Assembly (NCBI RefSeq): GCF_015163075.1
Contig: NZ_JADDXU010000008.1
Span: forward strand, 310,001 to 374,000
DNA length: 64,000 nt
Direction: 5' to 3'
Source of the DNA: Streptomyces justiciae
GTDB lineage: Bacteria > Actinomycetota > Actinomycetes > Streptomycetales > Streptomycetaceae
Shown here piece after piece: positions 42,288 through 50,450 of the stretch; the first letter of the stretch is position 1, and each line of letters begins with the position of its first letter. Made by a program: the position numbers and the translations under genes. The notes under the pieces are model-generated. The model made no database searches. It was not told where the DNA came from and saw only the letters and a list, made by a program, of their open reading frames with translations.

Positions 42288-43057
42288 CAGGAGGTACGGC
42301 CCTTCGCGTCGAACTGCTTCATGAAGTCGAGCACGTTGTCGGCGGTGGGCCGGTACATCTCGTCGACGATCCGCCCGTCGGCGAGGAAGACGACGCGGTC
42401 GGCGTACGCGGCGGCCACCGGGTCGTGGGTCACCATGACCACCGTCTGCCCCAACTCCCGTACGGAGTTGCGGAGAAAGCCCAGCACCTCGGCGCCGGAG
42501 CGGGAGTCGAGGTTCCCGGTCGGCTCGTCGCCGAAGATGATGTCGGGGCGGGAGGCCAGGGCGCGGGCGACGGCGACGCGCTGCTGCTGGCCGCCGGAGA
42601 GCTGGGAGGGCCGGTGCGAGAGGCGGTCCTTGAGGCCGACCATCTGGATGACGGATTCCAGCCACTGCTTGTCGGGCTTGCGGCCCGCGATGTCCATCGG
42701 CAGCGTGATGTTCTCCAGCGCGGTCAGCGTCGGCAGCAGGTTGAACGCCTGGAAGATGAAGCCGATCTTGTCCCGGCGCAGCTTGGTGAGCTGCTTGTCC
42801 TTCAGCGAGCCCAGCTCGGTGTCGCCGATGCGCACGGAGCCGGACGAGAACGTGTCCAGCCCTGCCACACAGTGCATCAGCGTCGACTTGCCGGACCCCG
42901 ACGGGCCCATGATCGCGGTGAACTCGGCCTGCCGGAACTCGACGGAGACCCGGTCGAGCGCGACCACCTGGGTCTCGCCCTGTCCGTAGATCTTCGACAG
43001 ATCCGTGGCGCGCGCGGCCACGGAGGTGGTCCGGTCGGCGATGGGAGTGGTGGTCAC
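42287..43057 (-). CDS. MacB/LolD-like ABC transporter ATP-binding protein
   Basis: A 256-residue ABC ATPase with Walker A GPSGSGKST, Q-loop FIFQAFNLLPTL, signature LSGGQQQR, Walker B IIFGDEPTGNLDS and switch His MVTHDP. It is very close in sequence to the ATPase at 7010-7798, including the shared C-terminus DADGRIVDEM/AKGRTS-like end. The GTG at 43057 has AAGGAG 9-10 bases upstream; the longer reading frame beyond it has no ribosome site. Its stop overlaps the permease start by one base. Confidence 0.92.
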   Translation of the reverse strand: MTTTPIADRTTSVAARATDLSKIYGQGETQVVALDRVSVEFRQAEFTAIMGPSGSGKSTLMHCVAGLDTFSSGSVRIGDTELGSLKDKQLTKLRRDKIGFIFQAFNLLPTLTALENITLPMDIAGRKPDKQWLESVIQMVGLKDRLSHRPSQLSGGQQQRVAVARALASRPDIIFGDEPTGNLDSRSGAEVLGFLRNSVRELGQTVVMVTHDPVAAAYADRVVFLADGRIVDEMYRPTADNVLDFMKQFDAKGRTS

Positions 43058-43208
43058 GGGTGGGTGCTCCTTGACGGACGACGACGGCGGTCTGGCGTTC
43101 CTGCGGCCGTTTTCAGGCCGTGAACCATCGTCGCGTCGCCTCACCGCCGTGTAGTCACCCGCTGTTCCGGTTCCGGAGGGCGACTCGAGGCTGACCGGAG
43201 GCGGCCGT

Positions 43209-43226
43209 GTCATACCTGGGGATGAC
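43209..43226. promoter_or_regulatory. GTCAT-N8-ATGAC inverted repeat upstream of the ABC operon
   Basis: A perfect 5-bp inverted repeat about 150 bases upstream of the ABC ATPase start. The spacing is compatible with a two-component response regulator dimer, which commonly controls this class of transporters; no such regulator is in the window. Confidence 0.35.
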
Positions 43227-43437
43227 GGACGCCCCTGAGCGACGGCCGCGTCGAGAACAGGTGGAGCCCCCTGGTTGAGGCGGTGAAATTCCGTCATTCC
43301 GCATGCGCGGCCGGGCCTCGCACGTAAGGCTATTGGCAAGTGCGGATGGCTCGTTCCACGGGCTGATGCACCCTCAGACGTCAATAAAATAAGACAACAT
43401 CGGTCCGCCCGTCCGCTGTTCGGGGGACGCGCCCCGA

Positions 43438-43443
43438 TAGGCT
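43438..43443 (+). promoter_or_regulatory. Probable -10 element of bldA
   Basis: TAGGCT is a typical Streptomyces -10, located 28 bases upstream of the tRNA 5' end. The -35 (about 43415-43420) is weak. Confidence 0.45.
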
Positions 43444-43471
43444 CGGGACCTCGACGCGGAGCCCATGGCCT

Positions 43472-43554
43472 GCCCGGATGGTGGAATGCAGACACGGCGA
43501 GCTTAAACCTCGCTGCCCCTCGCGGGCGTACCGGTTCAAGTCCGGTTCCGGGCA
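43472..43554 (+). tRNA. bldA: tRNA-Leu(UAA), bldA
   Basis: An 83-base tRNA folds cleanly: acceptor stem GCCCGGA (43472-43478) with TCCGGGC (43547-43553), anticodon stem GCGAG/CTCGC around loop CTTAAAC, anticodon TAA at 43504-43506, a long class II variable arm, and T arm ACCGG-TTCAAGT-CCGGT. It reads the very rare leucine codon UUA. In Streptomyces this tRNA is BldA, which governs aerial development and antibiotic production through TTA-containing regulatory genes. The encoded end is ACC followed by T, so the CCA end must be completed by the nucleotidyltransferase. Confidence 0.97.
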
Positions 43555-43692
43555 CCTCCGACCTTTTTCGTTCCCGTAGGCAGACGCCGCTTCCGCTGGG
43601 GCCCTTCTTTCAACACATCGCGACAGCGTGGCCGCGTGAAGCGTTCCCGAACACGGCCTCCCGCTCGGCCTGACCCAGCCCCGCATCGACCG

Positions 43693-43752
43693 TTGACAGC
43701 GGCCGCGGGCCGTCGCAGACTCGGCGGCAGGCATTGGTGAAGTAAATTTCAC
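43693..43752 (+). promoter_or_regulatory. pobA promoter and adjacent palindrome
   Basis: TTGACA (43693-43698), a 17-base spacer and CAGACT (43716-43721) form a good promoter. GTGAA-N6-TTCAC (43737-43752) lies just downstream, overlapping the expected transcript start region, as a repressor site would. Confidence 0.5.
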
Positions 43753-43803
43753 TACACGAACAGCCTGCACGAACAAGAGCCACACGAACAGAGAGGTTCG
43801 TCG

Positions 43804-44979
43804 ATGCGCACCACCGTCGGCATCATCGGAGCCGGCCCCGCCGGCCTCCTCCTCGCCCGGCTGCTCCACAACGCGGGCATCGACTCGGTCGTCCTGGAGG
43901 CCCGCGACCGTGCCTACGTCGAGCAGCGCCAGCGCGCCGGAATCCTGGAGCAGGGGACCGTCGACGTGCTGCGCGCGGCCGGGGCCGGCGAGCGCATGGA
44001 CCGCGAGGGGCTGCGGCACGACGGGATCGAGCTGCGGTACGAGCGCAAGCGGCACCGCGTCGACTTCCCCGCCCTCACCGGCGGCCGGTCCGTGATGGTG
44101 TACGCGCAGACCGAGGTCTGCAAGGACCTCATCGCCCTCCAGCTGAAGGAGGGCGGCCCGCTGCTGTTCGAGGCGGAGGCGCTGGCCGTCGAGGGCGCCG
44201 ACAGCGACAGCCCCACCGTACGGTTCCGGCACGAGGGGCGTGAGGACGTGCTCGAGTGTGAGTACGTCGTCGGCTGCGATGGGTTCTGGGGCGTCGCCCG
44301 CAAGGCGGTCCCCGAGGAACTCGTCCGCGTCTTCGAGCGGACGTACCCCTTCGGCTGGCTCGGCATCCTCGCCGACGTCCCGCCCTCGCACGACGAGCTC
44401 GTCTACGCCCGCCACGACCGCGGCTTCGCCCTGCTCTCCATGCGCTCGCCGTCGGTGTCCCGGCTCTATCTCCAGGTTCCCGAGGGCACGGACGCCGAGA
44501 GCTGGGGCGACGAGGAGATCTGGGACGAGCTGGAGCGGCGGTTCGAGACCGAGGACGGGTGGGCGCTGGAGCGCGGACCGATCACCCAGAAGTCCGTCAC
44601 GCCCATGCGGTCCTACGTCCACGAGCCCATGCGGCACGGACGGCTCTTCCTCGCCGGGGACGCCGCCCACATCGTGCCGCCCACCGGGGCGAAGGGGCTG
44701 AACCTCGCCGTCGGCGACGTCGTCACCTTCGCGCGGGCGCTCACCCACCAGCGGGACACGGGGTCCGCCGAGCTCCTCGACGCCTACTCCGAGACCTGTC
44801 TGCGGCGGGTGTGGCAGGCCGAGCGGTTCTCGTACGACATGACGACCCTCCTGCACCGGGCGCCCGACGCCACTCCCTTCGAGGACCGGCTCCAGGTCGC
44901 GCGGCTGGAACGGATCGCCACGTCCGAGGCCGCCGAGACCGACCTCGCCGAGGGCTACACCGGGTTCCCCTTCAGCTGA
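43804..44979 (+). CDS. pobA: 4-hydroxybenzoate 3-monooxygenase
   Basis: A 391-residue flavoprotein hydroxylase matching PobA in length and motifs: the FAD dinucleotide fold GIIGAGPAGLLLARLL (6-21), the substrate/NADPH region with RAGILEQGTVDVL, the conserved CDGFWGVARKAVP near 160, and the GDAAHIVPPTGAKGLN FAD motif near 285. It hydroxylates 4-hydroxybenzoate to protocatechuate using NADPH and O2, feeding the beta-ketoadipate pathway. ATG at 43804 with GAGAGG upstream. No pca genes or PobR regulator are adjacent; a palindrome at the promoter suggests local control. Confidence 0.92.
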   Translation: MRTTVGIIGAGPAGLLLARLLHNAGIDSVVLEARDRAYVEQRQRAGILEQGTVDVLRAAGAGERMDREGLRHDGIELRYERKRHRVDFPALTGGRSVMVYAQTEVCKDLIALQLKEGGPLLFEAEALAVEGADSDSPTVRFRHEGREDVLECEYVVGCDGFWGVARKAVPEELVRVFERTYPFGWLGILADVPPSHDELVYARHDRGFALLSMRSPSVSRLYLQVPEGTDAESWGDEEIWDELERRFETEDGWALERGPITQKSVTPMRSYVHEPMRHGRLFLAGDAAHIVPPTGAKGLNLAVGDVVTFARALTHQRDTGSAELLDAYSETCLRRVWQAERFSYDMTTLLHRAPDATPFEDRLQVARLERIATSEAAETDLAEGYTGFPFS

Positions 44980-45156
44980 CCTGATGTACCGGAATGGTCA
45001 TGAACCTGCCCCGGTCGTGGTTGGGAATCACCGGGCCGCGTAGCGTGTTGCGCAGCACGACGAGGGAAAGATCCTCCCCAAGCACTAGGGTCATTCCTTT
45101 GCCTACCTATTACTCTTGACGCCAAGGCCCACACGTAGTGGCCATGGAGGAGTGAA

Positions 45157-46065
45157 ATGAGGAGCAGCAACCCGGTCTTCTCGCGACGGGGGTTCAGCCG
45201 CGACAACGGCTACGCGGGCTTCAACGCCCAGCCGCAGGCCGGGGGCGCAGCCGTGGGTACGCAGGGCAACCCCTACGCCCAGCCGCAGGCCGGCAACCCG
45301 TACGCGCAGAACCCGTACGCGCAGAACCCCTACGCCCAGCAGGACCTGCAGTACGGCGCGCCGCCGCAGGCCCCGGTCACCACCGGCCGGATGACGATGG
45401 ACGACGTCGTCATGCGCACCGGTACGACCCTCGGCATTCTCATCGTCACGGCCGCGGTCGCCTGGGCGGCGCTGCCGGTCGACGACGCGAACATCAGCCG
45501 GTCCTACGGCATCGCCGTCGGCGCCGGCCTGATCGGCATGGTTCTGGCGCTCGTCCAGTCCTTCAAGCGCAAGGCCTCGCCCGCGCTGATCGTGTCGTAC
45601 GCCGCGTTCGAGGGCGTCTTCCTCGGCGTCGTCTCCAGCGTCGTCGACAACCGCATCGCGAGCGGTGCGGCCATGCAGGCCGTGATCGGAACGCTTGCCG
45701 TGTTCGCCGCCGTCCTGGTGGCCTACAAGGCGGGCTGGATCCGCGTCAACCGCCGCTTCTACGGCTTCGTGATGGCGGCCGCGCTCGGCTTCATCCTGCT
45801 GATGGCCGTGAACCTGCTGTTCGCTGTCTTCGGCGGCGGTGACGGCCTCGGCTTCCGCAGCGGCGGCCTCGGCATCGCCTTCGGCATCATCGGCGTCCTG
45901 CTCGGCGCCTGCTTCCTGGCCCTCGACTTCAAGCAGGTCGAGGACGGCATCGCCTACGGCGCGCCGAAGGAGGAGGCCTGGCTGGCGGCGTTCGGTCTGA
46001 CGATGACGCTGGTCTGGATCTACATGGAGTTCCTGAGGCTCATCTCGATCCTCAACAACGACTAG
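45157..46065 (+). CDS. Bax inhibitor-1/YccA family membrane protein
   Basis: A 302-residue protein: an N-terminal cytoplasmic region with tandem NPYAQ repeats (about 44-65), then seven membrane helices from about residue 90 to the C-terminus in the BI-1/YccA (YbhL) pattern, including ASPALIVSYAAFEGVFLGVVSS. BI-1 proteins are calcium-leak channels or modulators of membrane proteases; the bacterial role is unclear. The start MRSSNPVFSRRGF is typical of the actinobacterial family. ATG at 45157 with GGAGTG upstream. A hairpin terminator follows at 46092. Confidence 0.9.
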   Translation: MRSSNPVFSRRGFSRDNGYAGFNAQPQAGGAAVGTQGNPYAQPQAGNPYAQNPYAQNPYAQQDLQYGAPPQAPVTTGRMTMDDVVMRTGTTLGILIVTAAVAWAALPVDDANISRSYGIAVGAGLIGMVLALVQSFKRKASPALIVSYAAFEGVFLGVVSSVVDNRIASGAAMQAVIGTLAVFAAVLVAYKAGWIRVNRRFYGFVMAAALGFILLMAVNLLFAVFGGGDGLGFRSGGLGIAFGIIGVLLGACFLALDFKQVEDGIAYGAPKEEAWLAAFGLTMTLVWIYMEFLRLISILNND

Positions 46066-46091
46066 TCACCGACGGTCGTACGGACTCGTAG

Positions 46092-46128
46092 CGAAGGGCC
46101 CCTGGGCATCCGTCCCGGGGGCCCTTCG
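46092..46128. terminator. Hairpin terminator between convergent genes
   Basis: A 15-bp stem with one G-U pair (46092-46106 with 46114-46128) and a 7-base loop, between the convergent stops at 46065 and 46149. Confidence 0.8.
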
Positions 46129-46148
46129 GCGTGTCGTCGTGCGCGCCG

Positions 46149-46379
46149 CTAGAGCAACTTGCGCGCGGCCCTCCTCAGGTCGTACTCGTGGATGATCGCC
46201 TTCGCGTGGCCGTACGCGAGGTTGTGTTCGTGGCGGAGCCAGCTGACCTTTTCCTCGAAGCGGAAGAGGGCCGGGCCTTCTTCGACGGTGCGGATCCAGT
46301 CGGACACTTCACGACCGGTGCAGTGGGGGATGCGGGCGAGCATGTTGCGGTGGGTCTCCTCGGAGAGGACGTGGGACAT
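46149..46379 (-). CDS. DUF4287 domain small protein
   Basis: A 76-residue protein that is essentially one DUF4287 domain (SEETHRNMLARIPHCTGREV ... HEHNLAYGHAKAIIHEYDLR). The domain, found alone or fused to DUF5655, has no established function; related short proteins are widespread in actinobacteria. The ATG at 46379 follows GGAGG by 6 bases; a longer frame beyond it is not coding. It is divergent from the gene at 46484. Confidence 0.8.
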   Translation of the reverse strand: MSHVLSEETHRNMLARIPHCTGREVSDWIRTVEEGPALFRFEEKVSWLRHEHNLAYGHAKAIIHEYDLRRAARKLL

Positions 46380-46483
46380 CGGCGCCTCCGGACGCAAAGG
46401 GGATGTAAGCCGGTCCTTCAGGTCACCGTGCCTGAGCGTTCGCGTGTTGGCAACAGTCCCGGTGCGGCGCGTACGGTTGCGCC

Positions 46484-46795
46484 GTGGCTGATACGACGCG
46501 TCTGACGCAGGCTGTGGATCACTTCGCCGACCGTTTGCGGGCCGCTCCGCAGAGCCGGCTGCAAAGGGGCGCCGCGGCCGAGGCACTGGGTCTGGCCAGG
46601 GAGTTGGCGCGCCGGGCGCAGGTTCTGGAGGACCCCTCCGGGGAGCCGCGGGAGATGCCGGACGCGGGGATGTTCGCCGCCGCGGACCAAATCACCGTCG
46701 CCGTGCACGACTTGGCCCTCGTCCTCACGGACGAGGGCCAGATCGAGGAAGCGGTGCGGCTGGTGGAGGAGGCGCAGAAGAGGGCCGGGGTCTGA
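46484..46795 (+). CDS. Conserved hypothetical protein, 103 residues
   Basis: A 103-residue, Ala/Glu-rich, probably all-helical soluble protein (LTQAVDHFADRLRAAPQSRL, GLARELARRAQVLEDP, EEAVRLVEEAQKRAGV). No known domain. The GTG at 46484 has no clear ribosome site, so the transcript may be leaderless. It sits between a DUF4287 gene (divergent) and a membrane-anchored protein gene (convergent). Confidence 0.65.
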   Translation: MADTTRLTQAVDHFADRLRAAPQSRLQRGAAAEALGLARELARRAQVLEDPSGEPREMPDAGMFAAADQITVAVHDLALVLTDEGQIEEAVRLVEEAQKRAGV

Positions 46796-46822
46796 CCTAC
46801 AGGCCCTACGGCCGTAAAGGCC

Positions 46823-47614
46823 CTACAGGCTCGCTATGACCCGGTCCGCCAGGATGTAGACGTTCTCCTCGCCGCACGCGAACGTCAGCGTGTACGCGCC
46901 CGAGACTCCCGAACCGCCCAGCAGTATCGGCGTCTCGCCGGCCGTCAGGGCCGCGGAGAGACGTTCCGCCGTCTCTTTGTGGCCCGGGGTCATGCACAGC
47001 GTGGTGCCGTCGGCGAAGACATAGACGTCGAGCGTGCCCAGCGGGCCCGGGCGGACGTCGGCCAGCTCCGTCTGCGACGCGGCGAGTTCCTCCAGCGTGG
47101 CCACCGTGCGCTCATGGTCGTTCACGACCGGTGACTGGACCGGTACGAAGTCCGGGTGGGAGGGGTGCCGGCGGCGGGCCGCGGCCAGTTCGGGCGAGTC
47201 CGCGGCGAACTCGTCGGCGTCCGTGGCCGGCTCGGCGACCGGCTCCAGGTGCTCCAGGCCCACGAAGTCGCTCTGGCGGGGCAGGAACAGCTCGCTGTCG
47301 GTCAGTCCGAGGAGGGTGGGGGCGTCGGCGTCCCGGGCCTCCTGCGCGGCCCAGAAGGCGCGCGCCTCGGCGAGTTCCCGCTCCCGCTCCTCCGCGAGGG
47401 CCTCGGCCACCGCGGCTCGTATCTCATCGGCCTCACCGGCGAGCCGGGCGGCGGGCACGAGACCGCGCGCGGCGGCCGCCGCGTTCGTCTCGGCGAGCTG
47501 GGTGTGCAGGGCCGCCACCTGTCGGCGCAGCTGCAAGAGGGTGCGCAGGACGGCGACGCCCACGGCGCCCGTGGCGGCCGTGGTGACCAGCAAGGCGATC
47601 GGCATGGCGCTCAC
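46823..47614 (-). CDS. Membrane-anchored conserved hypothetical protein
   Basis: A 263-residue protein with an N-terminal membrane helix (about 4-24), a long Ala/Glu/Arg coiled coil (25-90, QVAALHTQLAETNAAAAARG), an acidic linker (95-165) and a C-terminal globular domain (170-263) with LDVYVFADGTTLCMTPG and AYTLTFACGEENVYILAD. It is an uncharacterised Streptomyces family. The GTG at 47614 follows GGGAG; an ATG three codons later is an alternative. Coiled coil plus anchor suggests a scaffold, but nothing more can be said. Confidence 0.7.
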   Translation of the reverse strand: MSAMPIALLVTTAATGAVGVAVLRTLLQLRRQVAALHTQLAETNAAAAARGLVPAARLAGEADEIRAAVAEALAEERERELAEARAFWAAQEARDADAPTLLGLTDSELFLPRQSDFVGLEHLEPVAEPATDADEFAADSPELAAARRRHPSHPDFVPVQSPVVNDHERTVATLEELAASQTELADVRPGPLGTLDVYVFADGTTLCMTPGHKETAERLSAALTAGETPILLGGSGVSGAYTLTFACGEENVYILADRVIASL

Positions 47615-47812
47615 TGACGTACTCCCGGTTCAAAGTCGACCCCCGACTTCCTACATCAGCTTGAAGGGCGGACTATCCCGCTGTCAGTGCGTAACGTCAC
47701 GAAACGGACAGGACTTTGGGCCCGGGGTTTAGTGTGAGAACGGTTCTGACCTGCGTAAATCCCTGCGTGAAGGGAGATAGGTCACATCCTGACGGAGATT
47801 GGATCACAAAAC

Positions 47813-47847
47813 GGCCCAGAACCCTGGTGGTTCAAGGGTTCTGGGCC
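47813..47847 (-). terminator. Rho-independent terminator after the thiolase
   Basis: A 13-bp perfect stem (47813-47825 with 47835-47847) and 9-base loop. On the minus strand it is followed by GTTTTG, so it terminates the thiolase transcript 65 bases after the stop. Confidence 0.85.
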
Positions 47848-47912
47848 ATGACCTCACGGCGGGTGTGCGGACGACTACTTTCGGCGTTGCGCCGAAAGAG
47901 CCGCCAACTCGG

Positions 47913-49133
47913 CTAGCTGAGGCGCTCGATGACCATGGCCATGCCCTGGCCGCCGCCGACGCACATCGTCTCCAGGCCGAACTGCTTGTCGTGGAACTGC
48001 AGGGAGTTGATCAGCGTGCCGGTGATGCGGGCGCCGGTCATGCCGAAGGGGTGGCCGACGGCGATGGCGCCGCCGTTCACGTTCAGCTTCTCCAGCGGGA
48101 TGTTCAGGTCGCGGGCGGAGGGGATCACCTGCGCGGCGAACGCCTCGTTGATCTCGACCAGGTCGATGTCGTCGATGGTCAGACCGGCGCGGCGCAGGGC
48201 CTGCTGGGACGCCTCCACCGGGCCGAGGCCCATGATCTCGGGGGAGAGGCCGGAGACGCCGGTGGACACGATGCGGGCGAGCGGGGTGAGGCCCAGCTCG
48301 CGGGCCTTGGTGTCGCTCATGATGACGACCGCGGCGGCACCGTCGTTCAGTGGGCAGCAGTTGCCGGCGGTCACGAGACCGTCGGGGCGGAAGACCGGCT
48401 TGAGGCCGCCGACGGCCTCCAGGGTGACGCCGGCGCGCGGGCCGTCGTCCTTGCTGACCACCGAGCCGTCGGGCAGCGTCACCGGGGTGATCTCCCGCTC
48501 CCAGAAGCCGTTCTTGATGGCTTCCTCGGCGAGGTTCTGCGAGCGGACGCCGAACTCGTCCATGTCCTGGCGGGTGACGCCCTTCCAGCGGGCGAGGTTC
48601 TCGGCGGTCTGGCCCATCGCGATGTAGGCGTCGGGGACCAGGCCGTCCTCACGCGGGTCGTGCCACGTGGTGCCCTCCTGCGCGGCGACCTCGGCGGTAC
48701 GGGCCTCGGCCTCCGCGAACAGCGGGTTGTGCGTGTCCGGGAGGCTGTCGGAGTTGCCCTTGGTGAAGCGGGAGACCATCTCGACACCGGCCGAGATGAA
48801 GACGTCGCCCTCGCCGGCCTTGATGGCGTGCAGGGCCATGCGGGAGGTCTGGAGCGAGGAGGAGCAGTACCGGGTGATGGTGCAGCCCGGCAGGTGGTCC
48901 ATGCCCATCTGCACGGCGACGATGCGGCCGAGGTTGTTGCCCTGCTCGCCGCCGGGCAGACCACAGCCGAGCATCAGGTCGTCGATGTCCCTCGGGTCCA
49001 GCTCGGGGACCTTCGCCAGGGCGGCCTGGATGATCGTGGCGGTGAGGTCGTCCGGGCGCAGGTCCTTGAGAGAGCCCTTGAAGGCGCGGCCGATCGGGGA
49101 GCGGGCGGTCGAGACGATCACTGCTTCGGGCAT
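47913..49133 (-). CDS. Acetyl-CoA C-acetyltransferase (thiolase)
   Basis: A 406-residue thiolase. The nucleophilic Cys is in RYCSSSLQT (about residue 91), the conserved His in GGAIAVGHPFGMTGAR (about 360), and the second Cys in CVGGGQGMAM near the C-terminus. It either cleaves 3-ketoacyl-CoA in beta-oxidation or condenses two acetyl-CoA to acetoacetyl-CoA; which direction cannot be told from the gene alone. The ATG at 49133 has GGAG 5 bases upstream. It is monocistronic, ended by the terminator at 47813. Confidence 0.94.
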   Translation of the reverse strand: MPEAVIVSTARSPIGRAFKGSLKDLRPDDLTATIIQAALAKVPELDPRDIDDLMLGCGLPGGEQGNNLGRIVAVQMGMDHLPGCTITRYCSSSLQTSRMALHAIKAGEGDVFISAGVEMVSRFTKGNSDSLPDTHNPLFAEAEARTAEVAAQEGTTWHDPREDGLVPDAYIAMGQTAENLARWKGVTRQDMDEFGVRSQNLAEEAIKNGFWEREITPVTLPDGSVVSKDDGPRAGVTLEAVGGLKPVFRPDGLVTAGNCCPLNDGAAAVVIMSDTKARELGLTPLARIVSTGVSGLSPEIMGLGPVEASQQALRRAGLTIDDIDLVEINEAFAAQVIPSARDLNIPLEKLNVNGGAIAVGHPFGMTGARITGTLINSLQFHDKQFGLETMCVGGGQGMAMVIERLS

Positions 49134-49269
49134 CACGGCTCCATTGGCGTTACGGGTTCTACCGGGCAGGGCTGGTTGGGAAGTTACCCGTACGTATGGG
49201 CGAGGTCACGGGGGTGGGGGTGTGACCCTGACCGCAGTTTTCTAAGCGCTTGCTTTTTCAATGGGCTCC

Positions 49270-50301
49270 TCACGGCGACGGAGTGACCGGCGCCCGCTCC
49301 GGCTCGGGCACCCTCCGCCGCCTCCGCCTCTTCAGCAGCGCCCACGGCCCCTTCGGCCCCGTCGGCATCGCTGCCGTGACCTCTGTACCCGGCTCCGCCA
49401 CAGCCTCCGCCGCAGCCCGGGCCACTGGCAGGAAGCCCTCGCGGCGGCTGACGTCCGGCCGCTCCTCCTCCGCCGGCCACAACCCGAGGGCCGCGCACAC
49501 CGTCGGCAGCACCGCCATGGCCGCGGTCGCGTAGCCCTCCGCCGACGGGTGGTAGTTGTCCGGCCCGAACAGCTCGCGCGGGTTCGCCGCGAACTCGGGG
49601 CCCAGCAGGTCACCCAGGGACACGGTGCGGCCACCCTGTTCGACGACGCCGATCGTCTGGGCGGCCGCCAGCTGACGGGAGGCCCGCCGGGCCAGCCAGC
49701 GCAGGGGCTGCTGCACCTGCTCGACGGTGCCGAGGTCGGGACAGGTACCGACGACCACCTCCGCACCGGCCGTGCGCAGCCGCCGTACGGCTGTCGACAG
49801 ATGACGTACGGAACGGGTCGGCGGCATGCGATGGGTGACGTCGTTCGCGCCGATCATGATCACGCAGACGTCGGGCAGCCGACCGGTGTCCGCGAGGACC
49901 AGCGCCACCTGGCGGTCCAGGTCGTCCGAGCGGGCGCCCGGCAGCGCCACGTTGCGCAGGTCCACCGGCCGTTCGGCGACCGCCGCCAGCCCCGACGCCA
50001 GCAGCGCGCCCGGCGTCTGCCCCGAGCGGTGCACGCCCTGGCCCGCGGCCGTGGAGTCGCCCAGCATGGTCAGCCTGAGGGGCGGTTCACCGGGGACGGA
50101 ATAGGAGAGGCCGTACAGACCCTGCGCGTTCGGCACATGCGGCGACGAACCGTTGCCGTTGCCCACCTGCCGTTTGGCCAGCTGCACCTCGGCCAGCAGC
50201 AGGCCCACGGCCGCCGCGCCGACCAGTCCGATCCCGCCGCCGCCGTACGCCGCGCCTGCCGCGATCCGCCGGGCCACCCTCGCCCTCGACATGCTCGTCA
50301 T
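49270..50301 (-). CDS. SGNH/GDSL hydrolase, exported
   Basis: A 343-residue protein with an N-terminal signal anchor (about 13-37) and an SGNH hydrolase domain. Block I is MLGDSTAAGQGV with the catalytic Ser, block III is IMIGANDVTHR with the Asn, and block V is DNYHPSAEGYATAA with the catalytic Asp and His. Such proteins are esterases or lipases; the substrate is unknown. The C-terminus is Arg-rich (KRRRRRRVPEPE). The ATG at 50301 follows GGAGG at a long 12-base spacing; 50292 is an alternative. It is divergent from cystathionine beta-synthase. Confidence 0.88.
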   Translation of the reverse strand: MTSMSRARVARRIAAGAAYGGGGIGLVGAAAVGLLLAEVQLAKRQVGNGNGSSPHVPNAQGLYGLSYSVPGEPPLRLTMLGDSTAAGQGVHRSGQTPGALLASGLAAVAERPVDLRNVALPGARSDDLDRQVALVLADTGRLPDVCVIMIGANDVTHRMPPTRSVRHLSTAVRRLRTAGAEVVVGTCPDLGTVEQVQQPLRWLARRASRQLAAAQTIGVVEQGGRTVSLGDLLGPEFAANPRELFGPDNYHPSAEGYATAAMAVLPTVCAALGLWPAEEERPDVSRREGFLPVARAAAEAVAEPGTEVTAAMPTGPKGPWALLKRRRRRRVPEPERAPVTPSP

Positions 50302-50450
50302 GCGTCGCCGCCACCTCCTCGTTGCCGTACATCCACTCCTTGCCCCGTACGGACCGTCGCCCAATCGCAACGAGGAGTGAACAACCGCCAAGGGGCCGTA
50401 GGCTGGCTGAACCACTACGACCACATCTTTTGCAGCATCCGGAGACAACG

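Larger units (their letters stand above)
43058..43471. other. Intergenic region between ABC ATPase and bldA
   Basis: A 414-base region with divergent promoters. It contains the inverted repeat GTCAT-N8-ATGAC (43209-43226) upstream of the ABC operon, an AT-rich patch (43381-43400) that is unusual for the window, and a -10-like TAGGCT (43438-43443) placed to start transcription 20-30 bases before the tRNA. No open reading frame with coding character was found. Confidence 0.55.
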
